64,000 bases of DNA from Fen-330 sp050008465 (GTDB taxonomy: Bacteria > Acidobacteriota > Terriglobia > Bryobacterales > Bryobacteraceae). The notes beneath the pieces are model-generated. The model made no database searches. It saw only the letters and a program-made list of their open reading frames with translations, and was not told the DNA's origin. The first letter of the stretch is position 1, and each line of letters starts with the position of its first letter. The DNA lies in NCBI GenBank assembly GCA_050008465.1, contig JBEKMO010000009.1, forward strand, positions 1 through 64,000, given 5' to 3'. This document shows positions 17,339 to 26,092 of this stretch, piece by piece. The position numbers and the translations under genes were made by a program.

Positions 17339-19016
17339 ATGGACCTGATCGCCTTCCAGTACGACCGCTCCTTTGTACTGGAGGCCTTGCGCCGCGGCGA
17401 GATCGATTACTTGGAAAACGTCTCCGAGGCGGACTTCTTCCGCCACCTGATCCGCCGTGATGTGTTGAACCGTTTGGCGGAGCACTACCCCACGCCCCGA
17501 GAAAAACAGGAAGTCCCGGTTTGGCTCTACCTGGCCAGCGAGCTCAGCCTCAAACTGCACGGCTCCCAGAGCTATCACGCCTTCCCGCGCGTGCTGGGCT
17601 CGGGCGGCCTCATCGACGCCCTGGGGCCGGCCCTGGGCGGGCGCAAAACCACCCACCCGGAAACCCACGACGTGACGCTGTCCTGCCCCGGCTTCAACCG
17701 CAAGAACGACTACGACCGCCAGACTCCCTGCGACCAGGATTTCCTCCGCAAGTTCGCCCGCGACACCGAGGCGGACCGCCTGCACGCCTGGTGCAACCGG
17801 GAAGTGCCGCGCTGCTTGCGCTCGCTGCGGCTCTTGGATGAGGAAGGCCTGTTCATCGGCGACGGCTCCTACCTGTTCGTCCCCGACAATGAGCGCTACG
17901 AGGGTTCGGACCTGCTGTGGTTCGACGAGCACTACCACCCGGTCGATCCCGGCAAAGTGGATCTCCGGGACAAGCGCTACCAGCAGCACCGCTGCTACAA
18001 GCTGGTGAGCCTGATCCACATCAACCGCCAACTGGACTTCTTCTTTACCGTGGCGGCGCGGGTCGTTTCCGGCCGACGGCACGAGTGCCCCATCCTTTAT
18101 GAGTTGGTGGATGAGGTGGTCCAGGCGGTGGGCCGCGACGTGATCCGGGTTCTCATCGTGGATCGCGGTTTCATCGACGGGGCCCAGATGGGACGGCTCC
18201 TGCAGGACTACCGCATCGAGACGATCCTGCCGGTGCGCGCCAATATGGACCTGCACGCCGATGCGCTGGGGCTGACCCGGCTGCGCGACTTCCACTGGGA
18301 ACCCTATGCCCCGGCGGCCCCACCGGGGACAGCACCGGCCGCAACCCCCAAGCCACCCCGGGTCGAAAAGCGGGAAGCCAAGCGCCAGCGGACGCTGGCC
18401 CAGCGCAAAGCCGAAGTGCAAGCCGAGACGCGCGGCATGACGGCAGCCGCGCCGGCGGATCGGCCCCAGACCCTGCTGGGCAGGGGGCGCGGCCTGCTGA
18501 GCTGGACCCAGTGCCCGGTGCCGCTGACAGCGGTGGTGAATCGCCAGCGGGATGAACGTGGCGAGGTGCGGGACCGGGTGCTGGTGAGTACCTCGCCGCA
18601 TCGGACGGCAGCCGGGATCCGTTCCACCTACGACCTGCGTCCGGCCATCGAAGAGCGGCACCGGCAGTACAAGTGCTTCTGGGATCTTACCCGGATGCAC
18701 TCCTGCGCTTTCTCGCTGGTCGTCAACCAGGTGCTGTTCGTTCTACTCGCCTACACTCTGGTCCAGGCGCACTTTGGTCTTGCGCCGGCGCCAGGAGCTG
18801 AATCGGAGCGTTTGGGAGCGCACCTGGGAACTGCTGTCGCCGACGCTGGAAGTGGTGGCGGTGTACTATCGCCAGCGGTTTTGTCTGCTCACGCTGGCCG
18901 AATACGGCCGCATCCTGCTGGAGGTTGCCGAGCCGGTTCGCGGCAAACTGCGGGACAGACTCCGGCAGATCGAGCGAGAGCAATACTCGCTCCTGGAAAA
19001 CGCGCGGCCGCCCTAG
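17339..19016 (+). pseudogene. IS4-type DDE transposase with a frameshift
   Basis: The main frame runs from MDLIAFQYDRSFVLEALRRG through IGDGSYLFVPDN, VLIVDRGFIDGAQMGRLL and YDLRPAIEERHRQYKCFW, which includes the C-terminal Y-x(n)-E region of IS4-type enzymes. At about 18770 the family sequence moves to another frame (LVLRRRQELNRSVWERTWEL) and ends at the TAG at 19014. A skip of one T in CACTTTGG would restore a full-length chain of about 558 residues. The site lacks a strong slippery heptamer, so a mutation or sequencing error is more likely than programmed shifting. I could not define its inverted repeats. The 314 bases from 19017 to 19330 hold no gene. Confidence 0.75.
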
Positions 19017-19330
19017 CCGCAGCCGGCCGCACTCGAATCCATCCTGCCCCAGATTCGCCGCCGCTCCCCCTGGTGGTGCGGGGGGATCTATGCACGTTGG
19101 TGCTTCCCGCAAGGTGCATCGCTCACCCCACCCAGCGCCAGGCACGCTCTTCTATTCCTGAACGAGCACCCAGGCGAAAACGCTCCGACGTTTCTCCGTT
19201 TTTCCAGGATCGGCGCTACCTCAGCCCCATCCCGCCCTCCGAAGTCTCACCCACTGTCTGAATCGCAGCCGGATGTCGTGCAGCCCGGATTGACACGCCA
19301 ACCGCCGCGTGATATGTGTAGAGATCGACT

Positions 19331-20347
19331 ATGCCGAAAAGGAGAGCGTTGATTACCGGAATTACCGGGCAGGATGGATCATACCTTTTGGAGTTCCTCC
19401 TGGCGAAAGGCTACGAGGTGCATGGTATCGTGCGCCGGGTGGCGCTGGAGGATCCGGAGCACCGTCTATCGCGCATCATGGGCTGCCGCGAGCAGGTGCA
19501 ACTGCACCCGGCTTCACTCGAAAGCTATGCGAGCCTCCACCAAGTGGTGGCGAAGGTGCAGCCCGACGAGTGCTACCACTTAGCCTCGCAGAGCTTTGTC
19601 AGCTACTCCTTTGACGACGAGTTCTCTACTCTGAATACGAACATAAACGGAACGCATTACCTGCTCTCGGCGGTGAGGAATAACGTTCCGGCCTGCAGGG
19701 TTTATTTCGCAGGATCAAGCGAGATGTTCGGCAAGGTGGAAGAGATCCCACAGACTGAATGCACGCGTTTCCACCCGCGTTCGACGTACGGGATCAGCAA
19801 GGTCGCCGGGTTCGAGTTGACGCGCAATTACCGGGAAGCCTACGGCCTGCACGCATCCAGCGGCATCCTGTTTAACCACGAGTCGCCCAGACGCGGCTTC
19901 GAGTTTGTGACGCGCAAAATCAGCTCCGGCGTGGCGCGGATTGTGGCAGGCATGCAAAACGAGCTGCGATTGGGCAACCCGGATGCGCAGCGCGACTGGG
20001 GGCACGCCCGCGAGTATGTGGAAGCGATGTGGCTAATGCTTCAACAGCCGGAACCGGACGATTACGTCGTCGCGACGGGAGAGACGCATTCAGTCGACGA
20101 GTTCGCGGCCGCGGCCTTCGCCTGGGTGGGATTGGACTATCGCGATTACGTGACTACGGACCCGGTCTTGTTCCGGCCGGCCGAAGTCGACCTACTCCTG
20201 GGGGATGCTTCGAAAGCAAGGGAACGGCTCGGATGGCGGCCGCGTACCGGCTTCCTGGAACTGGTTCGGGAGATGGTTGAGGCCGACTGCCGGGCCGTAG
20301 GCGCTGGCAACGCAGTGCGCACGGAGTTGGGTGCCGTCGCGATATGA
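19331..20347 (+). CDS. gmd: GDP-mannose 4,6-dehydratase
   Basis: This 338-residue member of the short-chain dehydrogenase fold has the NADP-binding start ALITGITGQDGSYL and the substrate-binding arginine helix (HGIVRR). Catalytic residues are in FAGSSEMFG and STYGISK (YxxxK), with LFNHESPRRGFEFVTRKI after them. It converts GDP-D-mannose to GDP-4-keto-6-deoxy-D-mannose, the precursor of GDP-fucose, GDP-rhamnose or GDP-perosamine. No intact partner reductase lies beside it; the fcl at 57359 is broken. The end product is therefore either made elsewhere or the pathway is lost. A second, internally deleted gmd is at 57860-58485. Confidence 0.93.
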   Translation: MPKRRALITGITGQDGSYLLEFLLAKGYEVHGIVRRVALEDPEHRLSRIMGCREQVQLHPASLESYASLHQVVAKVQPDECYHLASQSFVSYSFDDEFSTLNTNINGTHYLLSAVRNNVPACRVYFAGSSEMFGKVEEIPQTECTRFHPRSTYGISKVAGFELTRNYREAYGLHASSGILFNHESPRRGFEFVTRKISSGVARIVAGMQNELRLGNPDAQRDWGHAREYVEAMWLMLQQPEPDDYVVATGETHSVDEFAAAAFAWVGLDYRDYVTTDPVLFRPAEVDLLLGDASKARERLGWRPRTGFLELVREMVEADCRAVGAGNAVRTELGAVAI

Positions 20348-20536
20348 GGCCGCCGGCCGCAGTCCCGCCTCATGATGGTCCTTGCCGCGGGTCCGCACGC
20401 GGCAAGACGGCTGAAGAATTCTCGCGTTAAAGCCCGGTGATGGGCGGAATTTGGCGCGCCGGACGTTAGTCGAAATGGCTCCGAATAAAGGTGTCGTCCC
20501 GCGCCAAGGCTGGAGCTTCGGCTAGGAGGAAAGGCA

Positions 20537-21655
20537 ATGCGGATCATGCTCGATGCGACCAGCCTGCTACTGCGCGGCGCCGGCGTAAAAACCTACATGT
20601 ACTACTGGATCCGGTCGCTGCAGCGTTCCGCGACTCAGGACTTGATCCGGTTGTTCCCATTCTTCGGAGGGCTCACGGACCTCGATCACGAGAGTTCTTC
20701 GATCGGAAGATGGCGGACCACCCTAGGCGCTCTGGTCGTGCATTTCTCCAATATCAAGTGGAATCCTGTAGTGGAGGTTGTCGGATGCGCCGCCGACGTG
20801 TTTCACGCATCTCAGCACCTGCGAAATCCTCCGCACCTGGCCACGCGATTGACCGCAACGATCTACGACATGACCTGCTGGCTCATGCCGGAGGTGCACG
20901 TCCCCGCGAATGTGGCGGCCACCCGCCGGTACGGAGAGAGGGTATTGCGGCGCGCGACCGCCTGTATCGCGATCTCCGAACAGAGTAAGAAGGACGCCGT
21001 CGAGATACTCAAACTGCCCGCTGACAGGATCGACGTTATATACCCCGGCGTAGCGGAAGAATTCTTCACCGTGGAGCAGGCGGAGGCGCAGGCCGTCGCG
21101 AAGAGACACCGGCTCGATAAACCTTACTTGCTCTACGTGGGCACGATCGAGCCACGAAAGAACGTGGACCGCCTGCTGGACGCGTATCGATCGATCTACG
21201 AGCCAGTCCGTAAGGCGCACGAGCTGGTCATCGTGGGGCCGCTCGGGTGGTGCTCGGAGGCGACCAGAGACCGGCTCCGGGCCCCGGAACCGGGAATCCG
21301 GTACCTGGGTTACGTGTCCGAGGACGATCTCCCAGGTCTCACTGCTGGTGCCACTGCGTTCGTGTTTCCATCTCTGTACGAAGGATTTGGCTTGCCGCTT
21401 GTGCAGGCGATGGCTTGCGGCGTGCCGGCAATCACGTCACGCGGCTCGTCGCTCGGCGAAGTCGCGGGCGAAGACGCGATCCTCGTGGATCCCAGGAACA
21501 CGGACGCGATTGCGGCGGCAATGCAGCGGCTCGCGCTTTCGCCTTCGCTGAGGGAGGACCTGGGGCAACGCGGCCGCTTGCGCGCGGCGTCGTTTCGGTG
21601 GGAACGCAACGCCCAGCAGTCTCTGGCCTTCTTCCACAAGCTCGCCTCCTGCTGA
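20537..21655 (+). CDS. GT-B glycosyltransferase (GT4/GT1-like)
   Basis: The protein has 372 residues and its ATG is preceded by a strong AGGAGGAAA ribosome site. It has a family-typical middle with TATIYDMTCWLMPEVH, then DAVEILKLPADRIDVIYPGV. The donor-binding domain has YLLYVGTIEPRKNVDRLL and FVFPSLYEGFGLPLVQAMAC, with the EGFGLPLxE-like signature where the usual Glu is replaced by Gln. It resembles mannosyltransferases that use GDP-mannose. It follows gmd in the same direction after 189 bases. A degraded relative lies at 22531-22880. Confidence 0.87.
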   Translation: MRIMLDATSLLLRGAGVKTYMYYWIRSLQRSATQDLIRLFPFFGGLTDLDHESSSIGRWRTTLGALVVHFSNIKWNPVVEVVGCAADVFHASQHLRNPPHLATRLTATIYDMTCWLMPEVHVPANVAATRRYGERVLRRATACIAISEQSKKDAVEILKLPADRIDVIYPGVAEEFFTVEQAEAQAVAKRHRLDKPYLLYVGTIEPRKNVDRLLDAYRSIYEPVRKAHELVIVGPLGWCSEATRDRLRAPEPGIRYLGYVSEDDLPGLTAGATAFVFPSLYEGFGLPLVQAMACGVPAITSRGSSLGEVAGEDAILVDPRNTDAIAAAMQRLALSPSLREDLGQRGRLRAASFRWERNAQQSLAFFHKLASC

Positions 21656-21936
21656 GCGCCTCCCGGCGATTGCGGATGAACGCGGTGGCGCTCGCCACGG
21701 CATCGACTGTCCCGGCGTCCGGGGGACTGTTCGTACCCAAAACCCCGTCGGCGCGTCGACAGGCGTTAAGCCACTGGGAAATTGACCAACGGCATGACTG
21801 CGCGTAACTGGAGGCATGGTCGTTCGTTCGATGCGAACGAAGACGAGCAGCCGGTCGCGCACTCGCCAGCACTGGCGAGCACGGTGCGCACACTCACCGG
21901 TCGCAGTCTTGACGGGAATGGCAGCTTGGCGGTCTT

Positions 21937-22299
21937 TCAGGCCGCGCGTCTTTCGTACCGGTCGTGGAACCCGCCGATCCGGGGAATTGCGACGACTCTC
22001 CCTGCATCGGGCGGTTGGACTGGCCGTGGCTCTGGAGCGTCTTTGTCTAACCACAGGTGCGTTCTCGATCCGCGATTGTCCTTACCGAAAACCTCATCGG
22101 CATGTGTCGGGGTCTCCTGATGGGTGATCGGCTCGGCAGATGGGCTGAACTTGGACCGGGAACGGCCTTTGCTGGCGAAATCCGCGGGGGGCCTCGACAT
22201 TGTGCGCGATCCATGAGCATTGGCGCGCTGGCCGAGCCAAGCGGCGCGCGTGCGGAAGACCGATCCAGCGGCCAGCAGCGCCAAAAGTACGTGGAACAT
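21937..22299 (-). pseudogene. IS481-like integrase transposase lacking its middle
   Basis: The minus-strand frame begins MFHVLLALLAAGSVFRTRAA, the hydrophobic start seen in a common acidobacterial integrase-core transposase. It ends with HLWLDKDAPEPRPVQPP and IPRIGGFHDRYERRAA, that family's C-terminus. The DDE catalytic core of about 200 residues between them is missing. The flanks (21656-21936, and 22300-22530) hold no gene I can support. Confidence 0.6.
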
Positions 22300-22530
22300 C
22301 GGACAAAGGAATTGACGAAAGATGTACAACTCCCATCATCTCAGGCAGATCCGGATTCTCGGGGGCCGCAGATCCCAAGGGCGGACTCAGTGCTAAGGCT
22401 GGCCTTGAGCGGAGTCCGACTCGGCCGCCACGATAGCGGCAACCTACTTCCGCAAGATAGGGCATCGCCGATGGCAGCGCGCCACACCACGTCCCAGTCG
22501 ATTCCGACGCAGGCGTGAATCAGGATGTTT

Positions 22531-22880
22531 CGGATGTGCCGCCGACGTGTTTCACGCATCCCAGCACCTTCGGAATCCTCCGCGCCTGGCCACGTGACTG
22601 ACAGCAACGATCTGCACAAATGCGCTTATCGGTTGTTGTGATTGTCTGGTCTCCCTGCACCGTTCAGAAGGTTTCGGTCTGGTGATGGCGGAGGCCATGC
22701 ATCTCGGAAAGCCAGTTATCGCGACCAACTATTCGGGCAACACGAATTTCACCAAGCCAGAGAATTCCTTCCTGGTACGGTACAAGTTGAGGCCCGTGGG
22801 GAACGGCTGCGAGCCCTACGATCCGGGTTGTCTCTGGGCGGATCCTGACCTTGAGGATGCTGCTCGCCACATGACCTCGG
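22531..22880 (+). pseudogene. Glycosyltransferase remnant with internal deletion
   Basis: Bases 22531-22615 match 20782-20866 of the neighbouring glycosyltransferase gene at close to 90 percent (the FHASQHL region). From about 22637 the frame CDCLVSLHRSEGFGLVMAEA continues as the C-terminal donor-binding signature of a GT4 enzyme. About 200 codons that should separate these parts are absent. The frame runs into IS21-like ends at 22882. Confidence 0.7.
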
Positions 22881-22881
22881 T

Positions 22882-22926
22882 GGTCACCTCAAAACCGGCC
22901 ATGCGTGGTCACTTCAAAACCGGCCA
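22882..22926 (+). repeat. Tandem IS21-like terminal repeats (first set)
   Basis: GGTCACCTCAAAACCGGCCA and GGTCACTTCAAAACCGGCCA lie 25 bases apart in the same orientation. Multiple terminal repeats of this kind are a feature of IS21-family ends. No istA or istB gene is nearby. The 450 bases that follow (22930-23380) contain no gene I can support. Confidence 0.55.
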
Positions 22927-23384
22927 CCGGCCATCACCCAGGACAGACTAGATTTACCATGTCACCTGCATCCAGGCAAGTGTCAGTTTCGGCTTAGACT
23001 GCCCGTCTCGCCGGTTGAGGTTTGGCGCGGCTGCCGGGTTCGGCTCAACCTGCGGGGAATTGAAAGGTTCACCGGACGGATACCCTAAGCGAAGAAAGCA
23101 GAGTGCCGCCCAATCGAGCGGTCCCTTAACGCAGTAATCGCAGTAACTCCCAAAACCCGCCCCCAACATGATCGGAAACCGTCCAGATGGATCCCGATTT
23201 GATTGTGCCGACGGCACCTCCGGAAGCCACCCGCTCACTATGGCCCCCCATTTGTCCCGTACTGGCCTCGATTGAATTGTGGCGACCGACAGGTCGTCAC
23301 TGTGGAGAGCAAGCCTTCTCCACCGGGCGAGTCCGCCACTCGACCCGCGACATCATGCCATCGAGCATCATTTCTAGCGTCAAG

Positions 23385-23425
23385 GCCGGTTGAAAATTCC
23401 CCAAATCGCCGGTCGAAAATTCCCC
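23385..23425 (+). repeat. Tandem IS21-like terminal repeats (second set)
   Basis: GCCGGTTGAAAATTCCCC and GCCGGTCGAAAATTCCCC lie 23 bases apart. They resemble ends of another IS21 subgroup and differ from the set at 22882, so two different elements have decayed here. Confidence 0.5.
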
Positions 23426-23587
23426 GCCCCCTGCGAGGTGGTGGTTGACGGTTTCGGCCGACCGGTGCAGGATAGAGATCGGCCGGTGAAGCGGAGGCGG
23501 GCTGCCCTCTGGGCCCTGCTGGAGAGCAACCCGCCAGGGAATAGCCGACCCGAGACTCATCGCGGACGATGATCTCCAGCGCACCGG

Positions 23588-23761
23588 CATGAACTGGCGA
23601 AGCTTCTCGACCAGGCCGATCTTACCGAGGAACGAAATGAATACCGCCAGCCCGCCAAAAGGGGTCACGGCGCGTTGTGTCTCGCGCAGGATGAACCGCT
23701 GGTCTGACAACAGAGCGGTGATCTCGCGCGGGACTGGATTGTCCGCTGCGTTTGATTCCAT
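23588..23761 (-). pseudogene. DDE transposase, N-terminal remnant
   Basis: The minus strand reads PREITALLSDQRFILRETQR followed by a segment with FGGLAVFISFLGKIGLVEKL. This is the conserved N-terminus of a transposase group often placed near IS1380. The rest is lost, and the sequence then passes into the IS21-like repeats. The left part of the squalene-cyclase-like gene ends directly upstream, so this insertion probably truncated it. Confidence 0.6.
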
Positions 23762-23849
23762 TCCTCTGTTGTCTCAATTTGTTGGCGACAGCACCGGACC
23801 CGGAACTTCGGAATTCAGGCTCAACTCGCGCTCTCGCTCCATCGGCATG

Positions 23850-24113
23850 CAACAGGGCAATCACTGCGAGCGCAATCGTCCAGCCGACCGATTCATTGTG
23901 ACCCGCAAACGCGCCCCAACCGCCGTCCGGTCTCTGAAGCCGCTCCAGGAGATCCATCGCGGATTCGACGTTGCACCATCGCCGCGTAGCCAACGACGCG
24001 AGACAGGTGGGCTCGAGCGCGTCCTGGCTTTCGGCATAGCCCCATCCATGCGTCGCGGGATTCTGTCTCGCCAGCAACGCGGTGACGATCCGTCTGTGGG
24101 GAGCTTCGCTCAC
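23850..24113 (-). pseudogene. Squalene/hopene-cyclase-like repeat protein, truncated
   Basis: From a GTG at 24113 about 88 codons encode two repeats of the alpha/alpha-barrel kind found in squalene-hopene cyclases and prenyltransferase-like proteins. The first has ALLARQNPATHGWGYAES and the second LERLQRPDGGWGAFAG, the QxxDGGWG hallmark. Past residue 88 the similarity stops and the frame reads through foreign DNA. The catalytic DxDD region would have lain further on and is not visible, so whether this was a true terpene cyclase is unknown. It starts just inside the stop of the HTH gene, indicating coupling. Confidence 0.65.
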
Positions 24114-24116
24114 GTT

Positions 24117-24428
24117 TCACGCCTGATGCGGGCCGAACACCACGGCGGCGGAGCGCCCATTGCGGTTGCCACTCTCCGCTGTGGAGAAGCCCGCGTTTGG
24201 TGGCGCGACAGCGCCGGGACTCCGCCCAAGCGCCTCTCCGCCGATCGGTAACGATTCAAGCCACAGGTCAATGTCTTGCTGCCGGTACCGAACCAGCGGC
24301 CCGATCTTGAGAAACTGCGGCCCCCGCCTGGCCACTCGCCACTTGCGCAACGCAGCGAGGCTCACTTTGAGTTGCTTTGAGACTTCCGTTTCGGTCAGCA
24401 ACGTCTGAGCGGGATTGTTCTGTGTCAT
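24117..24428 (-). CDS. AlpA/excisionase-like helix-turn-helix protein
   Basis: The ATG at 24428 has AGGGGAG seven bases upstream and gives 103 residues. Residues 8-60 (LLTETEVSKQLKVSLAALRK then FLKIGPLVRYRQQDIDLWLES) form the winged-helix fold of MerR/excisionase-type DNA-binding proteins. The C-terminal 40 residues are low in structure. Such proteins act as recombination directionality factors or small regulators of mobile elements. No integrase is next to it. It may have regulated the truncated cyclase-like gene that overlaps its end. Confidence 0.75.
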   Translation of the reverse strand: MTQNNPAQTLLTETEVSKQLKVSLAALRKWRVARRGPQFLKIGPLVRYRQQDIDLWLESLPIGGEALGRSPGAVAPPNAGFSTAESGNRNGRSAAVVFGPHQA

Positions 24429-24664
24429 GGCATCTCCCCTCGTTTCCTGAGGTACGCCACAACGGCCGGTTCCCAGACCTCTTCTGGGGAGCTGGTGGAA
24501 GTCGTGGCGACCTCTGGCTTCGGATCCTCTCAAGTCATCTTCAAGGCTGTTCTGAACACCCGTCAAACCCAGGAGCAACCGGCCCTAATTCTTCCCAATC
24601 CGCCGGATCTCATCCACATAGCGGCGCCGCCGGCTCTTGGCGTTTCCACCCTGGCTAATCGTAC

Positions 24665-24702
24665 GTGATTTACTTGTGATTATGTTGTGATTATGGTACA
24701 CT
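24665..24702 (+). promoter_or_regulatory. Promoter with three 11-bp-spaced operator repeats of the Xre/RES operon
   Basis: The -35 box TTGTGA (24674-24679) and the -10 box TACACT (24697-24702) are 17 bases apart. GTGATT occurs at 24665, 24676 and 24687, exactly one helical turn apart, and TTGTGATTATG is directly repeated across the spacer. The repeats cover the -35 and the spacer, as expected for autorepression by the antitoxin. Confidence 0.7.
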
Positions 24703-24721
24703 GCAATGGGAGGTGGCAGCC

Positions 24722-25111
24722 ATGACGGTTCTTTCTCCGAGTCGGCCGGACTTGGCAGCTCACCGTGAAGCCACGGCAACGGCATTCCCGAAGCTGGTCA
24801 GGGAGCTGACTGGCATCATCGGGAAGAAACTGACTGCTTACATCGCCGGCGTGAAGGACGTGCGGGCACTCGATCGCTGGATTGAGGGAGCGGAGCCATA
24901 CAAGAATGCGGAAGAGCGCCTTCGATTCGCCTTTCGCGTCGTCAGGACGCTGCTGAATCACGATCGCCCGTCCGTCGTTCAAGCGTGGCTGATTGGTCTC
25001 AATCCAGAACTCAACGACCGCGTGCCGATCCGCCTGCTCCGGGAGGGCAATCTCGAGAAGGTCGGCCCTGAGATCCTGGGCGCCGTGCGCGCCTTTGTGG
25101 CGGGAGGGTAG
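24722..25111 (+). CDS. Xre/MbcA/ParS-type antitoxin of a RES toxin
   Basis: The ATG at 24722, with GGGAGG eight bases upstream, gives 129 residues. The N-terminal half is a degenerate HTH-like helical domain. The C-terminal half has DRWIEGAEPYKNAEERLRFA and a segment with SVVQAWLIGLNPELNDRVPI, which is the DUF2384 toxin-binding domain of RES antitoxins (WL..N..L....P). It is expected to bind and neutralise the RES protein encoded next and to repress the operon. The operator-like repeats directly upstream fit that role. Confidence 0.85.
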   Translation: MTVLSPSRPDLAAHREATATAFPKLVRELTGIIGKKLTAYIAGVKDVRALDRWIEGAEPYKNAEERLRFAFRVVRTLLNHDRPSVVQAWLIGLNPELNDRVPIRLLREGNLEKVGPEILGAVRAFVAGG

Positions 25112-25120
25112 GCCATCTCG

Positions 25121-25765
25121 CTGACTGCCGAACTCGAAGGGCTGATCTACCGTTTGGCCCGCGGCCCCGAACCGTGGCAACCGCTGGACTGGGCTCTCGC
25201 CGGTCCGGATGGAACCTTCGGGAATCGCTTTGACGATCCGGAGGGCGGGTATCGCGTGCTCTACGCCTCCTCGCAACGATTGGGTTGCTACCTCGAGACC
25301 CTCGCCCGATTCCGCGTCGACCCAACCCTATGTGCCGAGCTTGCGGAGATTGCAGGCGAGGACGATTTCACGCACTTCGGGCACGTGCCGCCTGAGTGGG
25401 CCGAGACCCGCATGCTGGGCTCGGCGACCCACTACGGCTCCTACGCGGACATCCACGGTGACGAGTGGATCGCCATCCTGCGCCGCGACCCGGCGGCCGA
25501 CCGCGTTCAACTCGGCATGGCGGAACTGAACGCCGGTGTTCTCGAACAGTCCGGGCTCCGTGCGCTCACGCAGCGCGCATCGCGCCTCGTCTACAACAGC
25601 GCGTTTGACGGCATCCGCTACCTTTCCAGATACGGCCACCGCATCTGCAACTGGGCACTCTTCGAACCATTCAAGATCAATCCCAAGGGAGCCGCACCAG
25701 TGGACCTGAGCGATCCGGATTTTCAAGAAGCGCTCGCGATTCACCACCTGCAACTCGGTACGTGA
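25121..25765 (+). CDS. RES-domain toxin (NAD+ phosphorylase family)
   Basis: The RES fold is recognisable from LIYRLARGP, then TFGNRFDDPEGGYRVLYAS and LGCYLETLARF, which carry the conserved Arg, Tyr and Glu of the active site. The C-terminal part has NSAFDGIRYLSRYG and a further NW motif. Members degrade NAD+ by phosphorolysis and arrest growth. There is no ATG, GTG or TTG between the antitoxin stop at 25111 and residue Arg14, yet the conserved LIYR block lies there. I therefore place the start at the CTG at 25121 (an ATC at 25115 is an alternative). The TTG at 25154 would remove the first active-site arginine region. Confidence 0.8.
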   Translation: MTAELEGLIYRLARGPEPWQPLDWALAGPDGTFGNRFDDPEGGYRVLYASSQRLGCYLETLARFRVDPTLCAELAEIAGEDDFTHFGHVPPEWAETRMLGSATHYGSYADIHGDEWIAILRRDPAADRVQLGMAELNAGVLEQSGLRALTQRASRLVYNSAFDGIRYLSRYGHRICNWALFEPFKINPKGAAPVDLSDPDFQEALAIHHLQLGT

Positions 25766-26003
25766 TCCGCTGGATGATCCGCGCCCATAAAAGTCCGCTG
25801 CTTTGCCGGTATGCCCACTGCTATGCCCCCCCCTGTGCATAGAAGGGCTTCTACCGAGTTTTCCTTGTAGCACCTGAGAGCCGAACGCCGTAAGATGCAT
25901 AACTACAGATAAGTACATGTATTTACAACTGGATGCAACTGGGGCTCAATTGGTACCAATCGGGGAGGGTGAGCGGCCGCGAAAAACTGAAATTGCGCCA
26001 GAT

Positions 26004-26045
26004 CGGATTATGAGTCCGCTGCTCTAACTGCTGAGCTAAGGGCCC
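26004..26045 (-). tRNA. tRNA-Met(CAT), 5' half only
   Basis: On the minus strand, the acceptor strand GGGCCCT, TA, a D-arm with GCTC/GAGC and an anticodon stem-loop with loop CTCATAA (anticodon CAT) are present. Similarity ends after the anticodon stem; no T-arm or acceptor 3' strand follows. It marks where a foreign segment once joined a tRNA gene. The 238 bases to its left (25766-26003) contain no gene. Confidence 0.7.
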
Positions 26046-26092
26046 CCTCGGCTTTACAGTCTGGCGGCCAACGGGTGCGGGAGGCAATGGCA

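Noticed and set aside
17216..18700. Long minus-strand frame opposite the IS4-type transposase
   Set aside because: It is a shadow; the plus strand carries recognisable DDE transposase motifs along its full length.
18760..18780. Programmed frameshift in the IS4-type transposase
   Set aside because: The site CACTTTGG lacks a good slippery heptamer or a visible stimulator, and a simple mutation explains it.
22954..23238. A 94-residue minus-strand protein between the IS21-like ends
   Set aside because: No family resemblance, no ribosome site and decayed surroundings.
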